The notes beneath the pieces were generated by a model. It did no database searches and was not told the origin of the DNA. It worked only from the letters and a program-made list of their open reading frames with translations. Source: Olsenella sp. An290 (GTDB lineage Bacteria; Actinomycetota; Coriobacteriia; Coriobacteriales; Atopobiaceae). Taken from it: a stretch of 64,000 nucleotides of DNA. This document shows positions 34,419 to 42,515 of the stretch, piece after piece (position 1 is the first letter of the stretch; each line of letters begins with the position of its first letter). The translations under genes were made by a program, and so were the position numbers. The stretch spans positions 1 to 64,000 of the forward strand of contig NZ_NFIU01000007.1 of the NCBI RefSeq assembly GCF_002159535.1, in the 5' to 3' direction.

Positions 34419-35798
34419 CTACCCAACGGGCGCGTCTTCTTGCCCTCGCCCGCCGGCGCCGGCCCCTCCCGGGGCGGGCGAGGCCGCCTCGGCGATGTCG
34501 CGCCCGATGGCCTCCTGGCGCCAGGCCTCCCAGCCGCGCGGGCTCGCCTGGTAGAAGCACCCGCGCTCGAGCCCCTCGGGGAGGTAGCGCTGGGGGACCC
34601 AGCCCGCAGGGTAGTTGTGCGGGTAGAGGTAGGGGCCGTACTCGTCGGACCCCGGGCGGTGGCGGTCCCTCAGGTGGCTCGGCACCTCGCGGCGCGGGCC
34701 CGAGCGGACCTCCTCGAGGGCGGCGTCGATGCCGGCCTCGGCGGCGTTGGACTTGGGCGCGAGCGCCAGATAGGTGGCGGCCTGCGCCAGGTTGATGCGG
34801 CACTCCGGCATGCCGATGACCTCCGTGGCCCGGAAGGCCGCGTGCGCCACGAGCAGGGCCTGCGGGTCGGCGTTGCCGATGTCCTCGGAGGCGCAGATCA
34901 TGATGCGGCGCGCAATGAACTTGGGGTCCTCGCCGGCGTCGAGCATCCGAGCAAGCCAGTAGAGCACGGCGTCGGGGTCCGAGCCGCGCATGGACTTGAT
35001 GAAGGCCGAGATGACGTCGTAGTGCATGTCGCCGGCCTTGTCGTAGGGCAGGCCCCGGCGGGGGTTGGCCTCCCGGACGTGGGCGACCTCGATCGTGGCG
35101 GGCCCCTCGGCCCCGGGGTCGAGGTCCACCATCTGGGAGGCGAGCTCGAGGGAGGTGAGGGCGGCCCGGCCGTCCCCGCCCGCGAGGCGCACGACCTCCT
35201 CCTCCGCGTCCGGCGAGAGCCGGAAGCGCCCGGCCAGGCCCTCGGGGGCGGCAAGGGCGCGCTCGAGAAGGACGCGCACGGAGGCGTCGTCGAGCGCGGA
35301 GAGCTCGACGACGCGGCTGCGGGAGATGAGGGCGGAGTTGACCTCGAAGTAGGGGTTCTCGGTCGTCGCGCCCACGAGGACCACGGTGCGGTCCTCCACG
35401 GCATGGAGCAGCGCGTCCTGCTGGCTGCGGTTGAAGCGGTGGATCTCGTCCACGAAGAGGATGGTGCGGCGGCCCAGGCTGAGCAGTCGGCTCTGCGCGG
35501 CCTCGATCTCGCGGCGCAGGTCCTTGACGGTCCCCGTGACGGCCGAGACCTCGACGAACTCGGCATGGGTGGTGTGGGCCACGATCCGCGCGAGCGTGGT
35601 CTTGCCGGTGCCCGCCGGCCCGTAGAGGATGACCGACGAGAGCGTGTCGTGCTCGATCGCGCGCCTGAGCCAGCTGCCCGGGCCCACGGCCCGGTCCTGG
35701 CCGACGAATCCGTCGAGCGTGGTGGGCCGCATGCGGGCGGCGAGCGGCGCGTTGTCCATGCGGCGCGCGGTCTCGATGCGAGTGAACAAGGTATCCAT
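34419..35798 (-). CDS. rarA: Replication-associated recombination protein RarA (MgsA)
   Basis: RarA is an AAA+ ATPase acting at stalled forks. The 459 residues contain RPTTLDGFVGQDRAVGPGSW, Walker A LYGPAGTGKTTLA, Walker [13 protein letters not shown], and sensor GATTENPYFEVNSALISR. The C-terminal tetramer domain shows GLPYDKAGDMHYDVISAFIKS and GPYLYPHNYP. The ATG at 35798 has no ribosome site and lies seven bases behind a TACAAT -10, so the mRNA may be leaderless. It reads divergently from the antisense-RNA promoter at 35871. Confidence 0.94.
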   Translation of the reverse strand: MDTLFTRIETARRMDNAPLAARMRPTTLDGFVGQDRAVGPGSWLRRAIEHDTLSSVILYGPAGTGKTTLARIVAHTTHAEFVEVSAVTGTVKDLRREIEAAQSRLLSLGRRTILFVDEIHRFNRSQQDALLHAVEDRTVVLVGATTENPYFEVNSALISRSRVVELSALDDASVRVLLERALAAPEGLAGRFRLSPDAEEEVVRLAGGDGRAALTSLELASQMVDLDPGAEGPATIEVAHVREANPRRGLPYDKAGDMHYDVISAFIKSMRGSDPDAVLYWLARMLDAGEDPKFIARRIMICASEDIGNADPQALLVAHAAFRATEVIGMPECRINLAQAATYLALAPKSNAAEAGIDAALEEVRSGPRREVPSHLRDRHRPGSDEYGPYLYPHNYPAGWVPQRYLPEGLERGCFYQASPRGWEAWRQEAIGRDIAEAASPAPGGAGAGGRGQEDAPVG

Positions 35799-35805
35799 GG
35801 GAACG

Positions 35806-35811
35806 ATTGTA
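35806..35811 (-). promoter_or_regulatory. rarA -10 element, possibly leaderless transcript
   Basis: TACAAT on the minus strand ends seven bases before the rarA ATG. With normal -10 to start spacing, transcription would begin at or next to the A of ATG. No Shine-Dalgarno sequence is present between the two. Confidence 0.5.
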
Positions 35812-35870
35812 CGCCATCGCGCGCAGGACGGTGCGCCGGCAATCCGCGGTCGCGGCATGGTGGAATTGGG

Positions 35871-35963
35871 TATACTTCGCCATACACGGCAAAGCCCGTC
35901 GTGTAAACCTTCCTACGGGCGGCGCTGTGATTTGGTTAAGGGGCTAGCTGCAACTAGCCCCTA
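35871..35963 (+). ncRNA. Candidate antisense RNA (type I antitoxin-like)
   Basis: A TATACT -10 at 35871-35876 is followed by about 80 bases with no ORF. They fold into ACACGGC/CGTGT near the 5' end, an AACC/GGTT-closed region, and a final 9-bp hairpin AGGGGCTAG (35939-35947) / CTAGCCCCT (35954-35962). The 3' end is complementary to the stop codon and 3' end of the small peptide gene on the other strand. The geometry is that of 3'-overlapping type I antitoxins such as RatA or SR4. No U-tract follows the hairpin, so the end is uncertain. Confidence 0.35.
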
Positions 35964-36091
35964 TCCCTCCTCTCGCGTTCCATCCGCCATCGCCTATACC
36001 GGTCGCGAAGGCCGAGTGCACGCTCGGCCACGAGCAGCGCCGTTGAGACGACGCTCAGTATGTGCTGAAGCAGCTCGAAGAACTGTTCCAT
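35954..36091 (-). CDS. Small hydrophobic/basic peptide, candidate type I toxin
   Basis: This 45-codon ORF starts at ATG 36091, seven bases after AAAGG. It encodes MEQFFELLQHILSVVSTALL and then a basic tail with many Arg (RDRYRRWRMERERR). One weak amphipathic or membrane helix (about 4-28) followed by positive charge is the layout of small membrane toxins. The stop codon lies inside a GGGGCTAG hairpin. It is separate from the hydrolase upstream by a terminator (36111-36129), and its own promoter is not clear. I know of no named homologue; it could also be a non-coding stretch. Confidence 0.4.
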   Translation of the reverse strand: MEQFFELLQHILSVVSTALLVAERALGLRDRYRRWRMERERRDRG

Positions 36092-36110
36092 GGGCAGCCT
36101 TTTCACGCGC

Positions 36111-36129
36111 AAAACCCGCACGGCGGGCC
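36111..36129 (-). terminator. Hairpin with T-tract after the alpha/beta hydrolase
   Basis: CCCGC-CGT-GCGGG followed by TTTT on the minus strand, about 30 bases after the hydrolase stop and 20 bases before the small peptide ATG. The stem is short but GC-only. Confidence 0.55.
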
Positions 36130-36157
36130 TTGGGCAAACGGAGCGCGTGAGACGTGC

Positions 36158-37165
36158 CTAGGACAGGTGCCTCTCGAGGAAGGCGTCCACGGTCTCCCAG
36201 TAGAGCTCGGGGTCGGTGCTCGCGGCAAGGCCGTGCCCGGCGCCGGGGACGACGAGCTTCTCCTTCTCCTGGCTGCCGCACGCCTCGAAGTTCTTCTCGA
36301 GCATCGAGAAGGGCACGAAGGTGTCGGCGTCACCGTGGATGAAGAGCATGGGAACCCGCGCGCGCCGGAGGCTCTCCGTGGCGCAGACGTCCTCGAAGGC
36401 GTAGCCCGCGCGCAGCTGGCAGACGAGGTCGGCGGCGTTCAGGATCGGGAAGCTCGGGAGGCCGAAGACGTTCTCCAGCTGAACGGAGAACTCCTCCCAG
36501 AGGCTCGAGTAGCCGCAGTCCTCCACGATGATGCGGACGCTCTCCGAGAGCCCGGGCAGACCGGACGCCTGCATGACCTCGGCACCTCCCATGGAGACGC
36601 CGAAGAGCACGATGCGGGCGTCGGGGTCCTTGGCCACGAGGTCGTCGATCCAGCCGAGAAGGTCCTCCGCGTCGCCGCCGCCCATCTGGATGAGGCCGGC
36701 GTCGACGTTGCGCTCGTGGCCGCGCGCGGCCGGGGCGAGCACGCTCATCCCCATCTGCGCGAAGTGGTAGGCGTACTTGGCGTTGTCGGAGGGGCGGCCC
36801 GTGTAGCCGTGGCAGAGCACGGCCCAGGTGTGGCCGTCCGCGTAGGGGCCCTCCGCGGCGCCGGGGAGCTCCCAGCCCAGAAGCTCCGTGCCGTCCTCGG
36901 CCACGTGGCTCACGCTGCGGCACGTGGCCTCGAACCAGTCCGCAGCCTCGGCGGCGTAGGCCTCGTCGAGCTTGGGCGCCTCGCCGTAGTCGAGCCCGTC
37001 GACCTCCTCGGCACCCATGGAGTTGGACATCGAGACCTCGGCGTACGGGTTGAGGGCAAAGTCCACAAGGAAGTTGCCCGCAAGGCCCAGCGCCCCGACC
37101 AGCACGACCACCAGCACGGCCGCCACCACCGCCACGATTCTCTTGGTCCTTCTCGCGAGCGCCAT
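36158..37165 (-). CDS. Membrane-anchored alpha/beta hydrolase
   Basis: The 335-residue protein has an N-terminal signal-anchor (about 9-30, IVAVVAAVLVVVLVGALGLA), so the catalytic part is outside the membrane. The triad is visible: Ser in GVSMGGAE (G-x-S-x-G), Asp in FIHGDADTFVP, and His in PGAGHGLAAS. LCHGYTGRPSDNAKYAYHF supplies the oxyanion region. The family is the cephalosporin-esterase/BD-FAE-like YqkD group (DUF1749-like hydrolases); the substrate is not known. It is followed by the 36111 terminator. Confidence 0.85.
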   Translation of the reverse strand: MALARRTKRIVAVVAAVLVVVLVGALGLAGNFLVDFALNPYAEVSMSNSMGAEEVDGLDYGEAPKLDEAYAAEAADWFEATCRSVSHVAEDGTELLGWELPGAAEGPYADGHTWAVLCHGYTGRPSDNAKYAYHFAQMGMSVLAPAARGHERNVDAGLIQMGGGDAEDLLGWIDDLVAKDPDARIVLFGVSMGGAEVMQASGLPGLSESVRIIVEDCGYSSLWEEFSVQLENVFGLPSFPILNAADLVCQLRAGYAFEDVCATESLRRARVPMLFIHGDADTFVPFSMLEKNFEACGSQEKEKLVVPGAGHGLAASTDPELYWETVDAFLERHLS

Positions 37166-37314
37166 GCGCCCCCTTTCGTCATAGTCACATGGCGCGCAAT
37201 TCTAGCACTACATGTTGACGGAGCAACAACTTTACGGAGCCGCGGGCGTCGGAGGCTCGGCGGCGACCCCCGGCGGGGCCCCGACGACGGCCTCTCAGGG
37301 CGCACGCCTCCGAC

Positions 37315-37541
37315 GGGTACGTACACCCGCGCTGGTTACGCGCACTTTCGGCGGGTACGTACACGAGAAAAGGTCCTTCTCGGCACGGCGTTTTACATTT
37401 GCACAGGTAGATGACTTGTAACCCCATGTACGTACCCGGTCGGAGTGTACGTATCCGGCCGGAGTGTACGTATCCGGCCGGAGTGTACGTATCCGGCCGG
37501 AGTGTACGTATCCGACCGGAGTGTACGTAACCGGAAGGGGC
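37315..37541. repeat. TACGTA repeat locus: five 19-bp tandem units with inverted outliers
   Basis: The 37166-37556 gap has no gene. The 19-bp unit GTACGTATCCGGCCGGAGT starts at 37428, 37447, 37466, 37485, 37504 and (partial) 37523, with few differences. Two inverted copies of the GTGTACGTACCC part occur at 37315-37328 and 37353-37366; the first, GGGTACGTACA, pairs exactly with 37427-37437. Between them is a small GAGAA/TTCTC hairpin and AT-richer DNA. It lies after dgt and before the hydrolase gene. Confidence 0.9.
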
Positions 37542-37556
37542 CGAAGCCTCCGCGCC

Positions 37557-38804
37557 CTACGGGCGAACGCCGGCCGAGAAGTACCCGCGGCTCGGGAAGA
37601 GCTCCGCCGCGTGGGGGAAGAGCGCCTCGCAGGTGGCGACGAAGTAGTCGTCGGTCATCGAGGAGATGAAGTCGACGACGGTCTGGTCCGGGTCGCGCTC
37701 CCAGTCGTAGGTGCGGCCGTAGTGCGCGAGGCGCCGCTCGGTCGGCGCCACGTGGTGCGCGAAGATCGCCGCGGACTCGTCGCCGGCCGCAAGCGCCGCG
37801 AGCTCGTGCTCGTAGAGGGCCGAGAAGAGCTCGCGGACCTCGGCGGAGAAGTCCCCGTTGACCTCGCCCGCGCCGTAGATCTTCTCGTAGTTCTCGCGCT
37901 TGGCGCGGCGCATCTCGGCAAAGCCCTCCGGGCTCATCTCGATGTGGTCGCGGCCCACGCTGTGCTCCACGACGTCGGCCACGAAGGCGGAGAGCGCCCA
38001 GGCGTTGTAGGCGCCGCCGAGGCCGTCGTCGAAGGTCTCCTCGGAGCAGAGGCCGGCGCGGATGGCGTCCTGGCGGTCCTTGCCCACGTAGGCGATGATG
38101 TCGGAGACGCGCACCACGCAGCCCTCGAGCGTCATGGGGCGCAGGTGCGCGATGGCCTCGGCCCCGCGCTCCCAGCACGACTCCACCACGCGGTCGAAGG
38201 TGTCGAACTCCGCAAGCCCGCTCGTCTCGAAGACCTGCTGCTCGAACTCGCCGTTGTGGCAGAGGGCGCCGTCGAGGGCCTGGAGGCTCACGTTGCGCCC
38301 GGCGAGCGCGTCCACCACGCGCACGCTCTGGACGTTGTGGAAGAACCAGCGACCCGTGCGCTCGTGGTAGACGTCGGAGAGGAAACGCTCGCCGGCGTGG
38401 CCGAAGGGCGTGTGGCCGAGGTCGTGCGAAAGCGCGATGGCCTCGATGAGGTCGAGGTTGAGCCCCAGGGCACGCCCGATGTCGCGGGCCACGCGGGCCA
38501 CGAGCTGCACGTGCAGGCCACGCCGCGCGAGGTCGTCGTTGGCGCGGAACGAGAAGACCTGGGTCTTGCCCGCGAGGCGGTTGTAGGCCGGAAGGTGCAC
38601 GATCTTCTCGGCATCGCGCACGAAGGCCGGGCGGACGCAGGTGTCGCGGTCCCGCTCGCAGTCGTCCCGGCGAATCGCCGAGGCCTCGCGGCACGCGAAG
38701 GGAGAGAGCTCCCCCGACGCGACGCGCTCCGCCACGGCGACGGTGGCCTCTTTCGAGAGGGTGCCGCCCAGTCCCGGCGCGAGACGGTTGGTCGCCGCGG
38801 CCAT
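37557..38804 (-). CDS. dgt: Deoxyguanosinetriphosphate triphosphohydrolase-like protein
   Basis: The 415-residue HD-domain phosphohydrolase removes triphosphate from dNTPs. Motifs: FVRDAEKIVHLPAYNRLAGKTQVF for the substrate and metal region, HDLGHTPFGHAGE (metal HD), HNVQSVRVVDAL, HNGEFEQQVFE, and RVSDIIAYVGKD (second metal Asp). It matches the type 2 dGTPase subfamily. ATG 38804 is preceded by GGGAGG; the upstream open frame overlaps the next gene and is not used. Twelve bases separate it from the ATP-grasp-like gene, so they are probably co-transcribed. Confidence 0.92.
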   Translation of the reverse strand: MAAATNRLAPGLGGTLSKEATVAVAERVASGELSPFACREASAIRRDDCERDRDTCVRPAFVRDAEKIVHLPAYNRLAGKTQVFSFRANDDLARRGLHVQLVARVARDIGRALGLNLDLIEAIALSHDLGHTPFGHAGERFLSDVYHERTGRWFFHNVQSVRVVDALAGRNVSLQALDGALCHNGEFEQQVFETSGLAEFDTFDRVVESCWERGAEAIAHLRPMTLEGCVVRVSDIIAYVGKDRQDAIRAGLCSEETFDDGLGGAYNAWALSAFVADVVEHSVGRDHIEMSPEGFAEMRRAKRENYEKIYGAGEVNGDFSAEVRELFSALYEHELAALAAGDESAAIFAHHVAPTERRLAHYGRTYDWERDPDQTVVDFISSMTDDYFVATCEALFPHAAELFPSRGYFSAGVRP

Positions 38805-38815
38805 GCGCGCCTCCC

Positions 38816-40192
38816 CTACTCGTTGACGACGAGGCAGCCCCGGTTGAGGCGGTGCCCCCACCTGCCCATCACGCCCGAGAAGCCGCTGCGCGCGTACACG
38901 CCGCCGAACTTTCCGCGGAAGAGGTAGAGGCCGAGCACGTTGCCGGCCATGACGGGCGTCGAGGCCTCCTCGCCCGCGCCGCCCACGATGAGCGGCGTCT
39001 CGTAGGAGTGCGTGAGACGCTCCACGATGCCGCCCTCCTCGCAGCAGGCGAGAAGAACGCGCCACCACTCGTCGCGGTCCACGCGGTCCACGCCGGCCAC
39101 GGCCTCGGGGGCGCGATAGGCGCCGGCGGGGCGCACGAGCCACTCGTCCTGCTCGGCGAGGTAGCGGTTGATGTCGCTGCCGCGCTCGAGGACGTGGGCC
39201 TCGGGGACGTGGGCGCGCACGAAGGCGAGCTCGGCCGGGTCGAGCACGGACTCGATGGCCTCGGAGTTGAGCACGGGGAAGAGCGCGTTGGTGGAGACCG
39301 GCCAGGTGCGGAAGCCACCGATCAGGCAGACGAGACCGCGACGGGCCGCCTCCTCGAGGGCGTCGACGCCTGGGCAGGGCTTCTCGAGCATCTCGCCCAC
39401 CAGGGCGCGGCGGTACACGCAGGCGATGGGGCCCTCGCCGTCCACGAGGCGCCGCACGCCGGCGGCCTCCTCGATGCGCAGGTCGCGGATGTCCACGAAG
39501 CGCGCGTAGACGCCCTCGTCGGCCATGCGCTCGATGAGGTCGTCGAGCTCATGGCTCGTGGCGCTCTCGGCGTAGTCGACGATGCCCACGACGGGGTGCT
39601 CCGGGTGGTGGGTGCCCTCGTCGGCGTTGGCCCAGGACTGGTAGGTCTCGCGCAGGGCGCAGATCACGCCCTCCGCGATGTCGAAGGTCTCGATGGAGCG
39701 GTGACGCTCGGAGAAGCGGCGGTAGGCCTCGGAGCGCTGGATGGCACGCGTCACGTCGACCGAGGCGGTCACGCCAAGGGCGCTGTCCGTGGACACGCCG
39801 GCAAAGCGGAAGTCGCCGGTCTCCTCGTTGAAGAGCACGTCAATGCGGGCAAAGGGGATGAGCTCGTCGTAGCCCGTGGGCACGAGGGCAAGCTCCTCGG
39901 CGCGCGCCGGAAGGTGGAAGAGGGCGCGGAAGTCGGGGTCCTTGAGGAAGCGGGCGGTCACCTTCTGGAGGATGCGCCCCATGGTCTCGGCCGCGTCGGT
40001 CAGGATGCCCAGCTCGGCGGGGCCAAAGATCTTGGGCGTGAGCGCCCAGGTGACGGTGTCGTCGCTGCCCACGATCGGATGGGAGGCGTCGAGGTACGAC
40101 TCGCCCGCAGCCCGGCCCTCGGCATCACCCCCCAGGTCCCGCACGATATCGCAGAACTCGCCCTCGAGCGCGCGACTCCTCAGATTGCTCAT
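38816..40192 (-). CDS. ATP-grasp-like protein, resembling glutathionylspermidine synthase
   Basis: The 458-residue cytoplasmic protein has features of circularly permuted ATP-grasp ligases: RIDVLFNEETGDFRFAGVSTDS near 117-140, WPVSTNALFPVLNSEAI, and EWLVRPAGAYRAPEAVAGVD, followed by a C-terminal ATP-grasp-like end. The similarity is to GSP-synthase-type domains, but the usual E-x-N of the ATP site reads VSTDS, so function is open. It may condense a small peptide or polyamine. A clear promoter and AGGAG precede it, and it shares a transcript with dgt. Confidence 0.5.
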   Translation of the reverse strand: MSNLRSRALEGEFCDIVRDLGGDAEGRAAGESYLDASHPIVGSDDTVTWALTPKIFGPAELGILTDAAETMGRILQKVTARFLKDPDFRALFHLPARAEELALVPTGYDELIPFARIDVLFNEETGDFRFAGVSTDSALGVTASVDVTRAIQRSEAYRRFSERHRSIETFDIAEGVICALRETYQSWANADEGTHHPEHPVVGIVDYAESATSHELDDLIERMADEGVYARFVDIRDLRIEEAAGVRRLVDGEGPIACVYRRALVGEMLEKPCPGVDALEEAARRGLVCLIGGFRTWPVSTNALFPVLNSEAIESVLDPAELAFVRAHVPEAHVLERGSDINRYLAEQDEWLVRPAGAYRAPEAVAGVDRVDRDEWWRVLLACCEEGGIVERLTHSYETPLIVGGAGEEASTPVMAGNVLGLYLFRGKFGGVYARSGFSGVMGRWGHRLNRGCLVVNE

Positions 40193-40261
40193 GATGACTC
40201 CTGTTCATAGGAGGGTATGTCGTTTCGGCGAGCGGGCCAGCTGGCCCGGCACGCGGCGAGC

Positions 40262-40290
40262 ATTGTAGGTGTTAGCTGCGAAAAGCGCAA
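40262..40290 (-). promoter_or_regulatory. Promoter of the ATP-grasp/dgt unit
   Basis: TTGCGC (-35, 40285-40290), a 17-base spacer and TACAAT (-10, 40262-40267) read on the minus strand. This is the best housekeeping promoter in the window. The roughly 65-base leader includes a perfect 16-bp palindrome CGGGCCAGCTGGCCCG (40234-40249), which could be an operator or a hairpin. Confidence 0.7.
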
Positions 40291-40380
40291 ATTTTCCTGC
40301 AAATATACCTGAATTGTGAACCCCCCGTGGAGCGTGGTCACGGAGGGTGGGGCGGGCTGCCGAGGATGCAGGTGGGCGGG

Positions 40381-40453
40381 CGCAATAACATGCAAATCTT
40401 GCCTCCAACCTGAAAAAACCGGCCTGAGGGCGCAAGATTTGCATGTTATTGCG
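40381..40453. repeat. Perfect 22-bp inverted repeat hairpin
   Basis: The 40193-40703 gap has no gene. At 40381-40402 and 40432-40453 lie exact complements (GCAATAACATGCAAATCTTG core), separated by 29 bases that continue the pairing in part (GCCTC/GAGG). The arms are AT-rich and contrast with the surrounding DNA. It lies between the promoter at 40262 and the element at 40510. Confidence 0.9.
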
Positions 40454-40509
40454 TCACGGCGCTCCGAGGCCCCGTGCGTCGGCGGAAACGGCCGCGCTGC
40501 CAGAAGCCC

Positions 40510-40625
40510 CGCCGAATGCGCGCCCTCCCGCGCGCGTCGGGCGATTTTGGCGCGCACTCGTCAATTGTTCTGTCCAACCGGACACGAATCTCGCCCACTG
40601 CGCGCAGGGCAGCGCGCACTCGGCG
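40510..40625. repeat. Intergenic hairpin element, GAGTGCGCGC family copy 1
   Basis: Outer arms CGCCGAATGCGCGC (40510-40523) and GCGCGCACTCGGCG (40612-40625) match with one exception. An inner GGCGCGCACTCG (40549-40560) faces CACTGCGCGC (40596-40605). The centre is TGTCC-aacc-GGACA (40571-40584). The same plan and core recur at 59109 and 63326. It lies after the stop of the SGNH-GNAT gene. Confidence 0.75.
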
Positions 40626-40703
40626 CGATTCCGCTCCCCCAGGCGCGACGCAACAGAACCGTCCCGGGCGCACCCCGCGCCCCACACCCAACGAGCCCCG
40701 CCG

Positions 40704-42512
40704 TCAGGACACGAACCACAGCTGGTCGGCAGGGCGCACCTCAAACCCCATCCGGCGCTCCAGGGCAAGCGACGCCCCGTTGTCGGGCCAGACCGCGGCC
40801 CACGGGGTCATCCCCTGCGCCAGCTGCGCGGAGACCTTGGCCGCGGTGAGCGCGGTCCCCCACCCCTCCCGGCGGTGCCCCTCGAAGACCTCGAGCATGC
40901 CCATCGAGCCGTCCGCGTGCTCCCCCACAAAGCCCACGATGCGCCCGTCCTCAAAGCCGCCGAGAAACGCCCCGCGCGCGAGCGCCGCCTCGAGCTCGCC
41001 GGGGGCCAGGTACTCCGGGTGGGAGTAGCGCTCGCGGACCACGCCCGCATAGGCCGGCGTGAGCGCGCGGATATCGAGCCCGGCGCGCGCCTTGGGGGCG
41101 CCGCCCCGCCACACGACGGCGTGACAGCCGCGAACGTGCCCGCCGGTCAGGCGCGCCACGTCGCGGGCCAGCGCGCGGTCGCCGCAGACGCAGGTCACGC
41201 CACCTGCGGGCCCAAAGCACGCGAGGGCCTCCCGGACGAGCCGCCTCTCGGTCCCCGCCACGATCCGCGAGCCGTCCGCAAGCTCCGCCACGACGGCGCC
41301 GCGCCGGGCGAGAAGAACCTCGCCGAGGCCGCGCCCCAGGCACTCCGCCAGCGGAAACGCCCGCTCGCCGAGACGGCGCGCCACCTTGAGCGCGCGGGCG
41401 CGGCGCTCGGGGGCGGGCTCGGCCGTGGCGTCCATCACGAAGGCGAGTCGCTCGGCCATGAGCTCCTGGCCCGCCGGCCCCGGGTGGCCGGAGCCGTCGG
41501 CGAGAAGCGTCGCGAGGTCGCCGTCCCCCAGGAGCGCCGCGCCGTTCACGAGGCGCATCTGAGGGTGGCGGGCCACCGCGTCACGGATGATGCCGTCGAT
41601 CGCCGCGGCGCAGCTCAGGGGGTGGGTGGGATAGACGTCCTCGGTGTGCGCGGGGCACGTGAGGACCCACGTGGGCACGTCGGGGAAGATCTCGGCGACC
41701 TCCGCGAGGTAGGCGCGGACCTCGCGCTCAACGCGCGAGGCCTGGCAGGGCTCGTAGCGGTAGTTCTCGCCAAACTCCACCACCACCGCGCCCGCGTCCG
41801 CGCGGCCCGCAAGGCCGGCGACCGTCCCCGGCTGAAAGACCTGCCCGCCGATGCCCTGGTTGAGCAGGTCGAGGTCGAGGTGGCGCGCGAGGCGCGCGGG
41901 CCAGCTGAGACCGGGGTCGCAGGCCACGAAGCCCTGTGCGATGGAGTCGCCGAGCACCACGAGCGCGCGGCGCTCAGGCACGGGCTCGAGGTAGGTGCCG
42001 TCCGCGACCACGTGCCGCACCGAGCAGGCCGTCAGGCAGGGCAGCCAGATGCGCACGCGATGGGGCTCCCCCATCCCGGGGAGCCGCAGCATGCCGGGCC
42101 CGGGCGCGGAGGCCGGGTCGTCCACGACCCACGTGACGAGGTTCTTCTCGTCAGGGAGAAGAACCTCGAGGTGGCGATCGTCGACGTCGGCCGAGAGGCC
42201 GTCGAGGGGCGGCCGCGGGCCGCCCGGGTGGCGCGCGACGTCGGCCAGGACCGCCTCGGCGCCCCGCGGCGTGGGCTCGAGCCTCACCTCGAGGCTCACG
42301 CGCGTGGCGTCGGTGTCAAACGCGAGGCACACGCCCGCGGACGAGGCCGCGAGCGAGCGGTAGAGCCCGGGGTGCCAGGCGCGCACGCTGCCCACCGCGC
42401 GCAGCTGCGCCGGGGTGAGTCGGGTCGGGCGCTGCCATCCCTCGCCCTCCGGCACGGTGCCCAGGGCCCCCTGCAGGAGGGGCGCGGCGTCGCGGACGAT
42501 CTCGGCCGGCAT
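40704..42512 (-). CDS. Fusion of SGNH/GDSL esterase and GNAT acetyltransferase domains
   Basis: The 602-residue protein has an N-terminal jelly-roll-like region (about 1-175), an SGNH hydrolase domain with VVLGDSIAQGF (catalytic Ser, near 187), GIGGQ, and a later DGSGHPGPAG block with Asp-His, and a C-terminal GNAT domain (about 460-602). Its acetyl-CoA loop is in MLEVFEGHRREGWGTALTAA. The first two parts resemble SGNH_hydro-type carbohydrate esterases; an attached acetyltransferase suggests adding and removing acyl groups on one substrate, which is inference. It follows the phosphatase by three bases. Confidence 0.82.
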   Translation of the reverse strand: MPAEIVRDAAPLLQGALGTVPEGEGWQRPTRLTPAQLRAVGSVRAWHPGLYRSLAASSAGVCLAFDTDATRVSLEVRLEPTPRGAEAVLADVARHPGGPRPPLDGLSADVDDRHLEVLLPDEKNLVTWVVDDPASAPGPGMLRLPGMGEPHRVRIWLPCLTACSVRHVVADGTYLEPVPERRALVVLGDSIAQGFVACDPGLSWPARLARHLDLDLLNQGIGGQVFQPGTVAGLAGRADAGAVVVEFGENYRYEPCQASRVEREVRAYLAEVAEIFPDVPTWVLTCPAHTEDVYPTHPLSCAAAIDGIIRDAVARHPQMRLVNGAALLGDGDLATLLADGSGHPGPAGQELMAERLAFVMDATAEPAPERRARALKVARRLGERAFPLAECLGRGLGEVLLARRGAVVAELADGSRIVAGTERRLVREALACFGPAGGVTCVCGDRALARDVARLTGGHVRGCHAVVWRGGAPKARAGLDIRALTPAYAGVVRERYSHPEYLAPGELEAALARGAFLGGFEDGRIVGFVGEHADGSMGMLEVFEGHRREGWGTALTAAKVSAQLAQGMTPWAAVWPDNGASLALERRMGFEVRPADQLWFVS

Positions 42513-42515
42513 GGG

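Noticed and set aside
37428-37541. CRISPR or origin-of-replication iterons
   Set aside because: 19-bp units abut without spacers and there is no replication initiator gene or DnaA-box cluster nearby.
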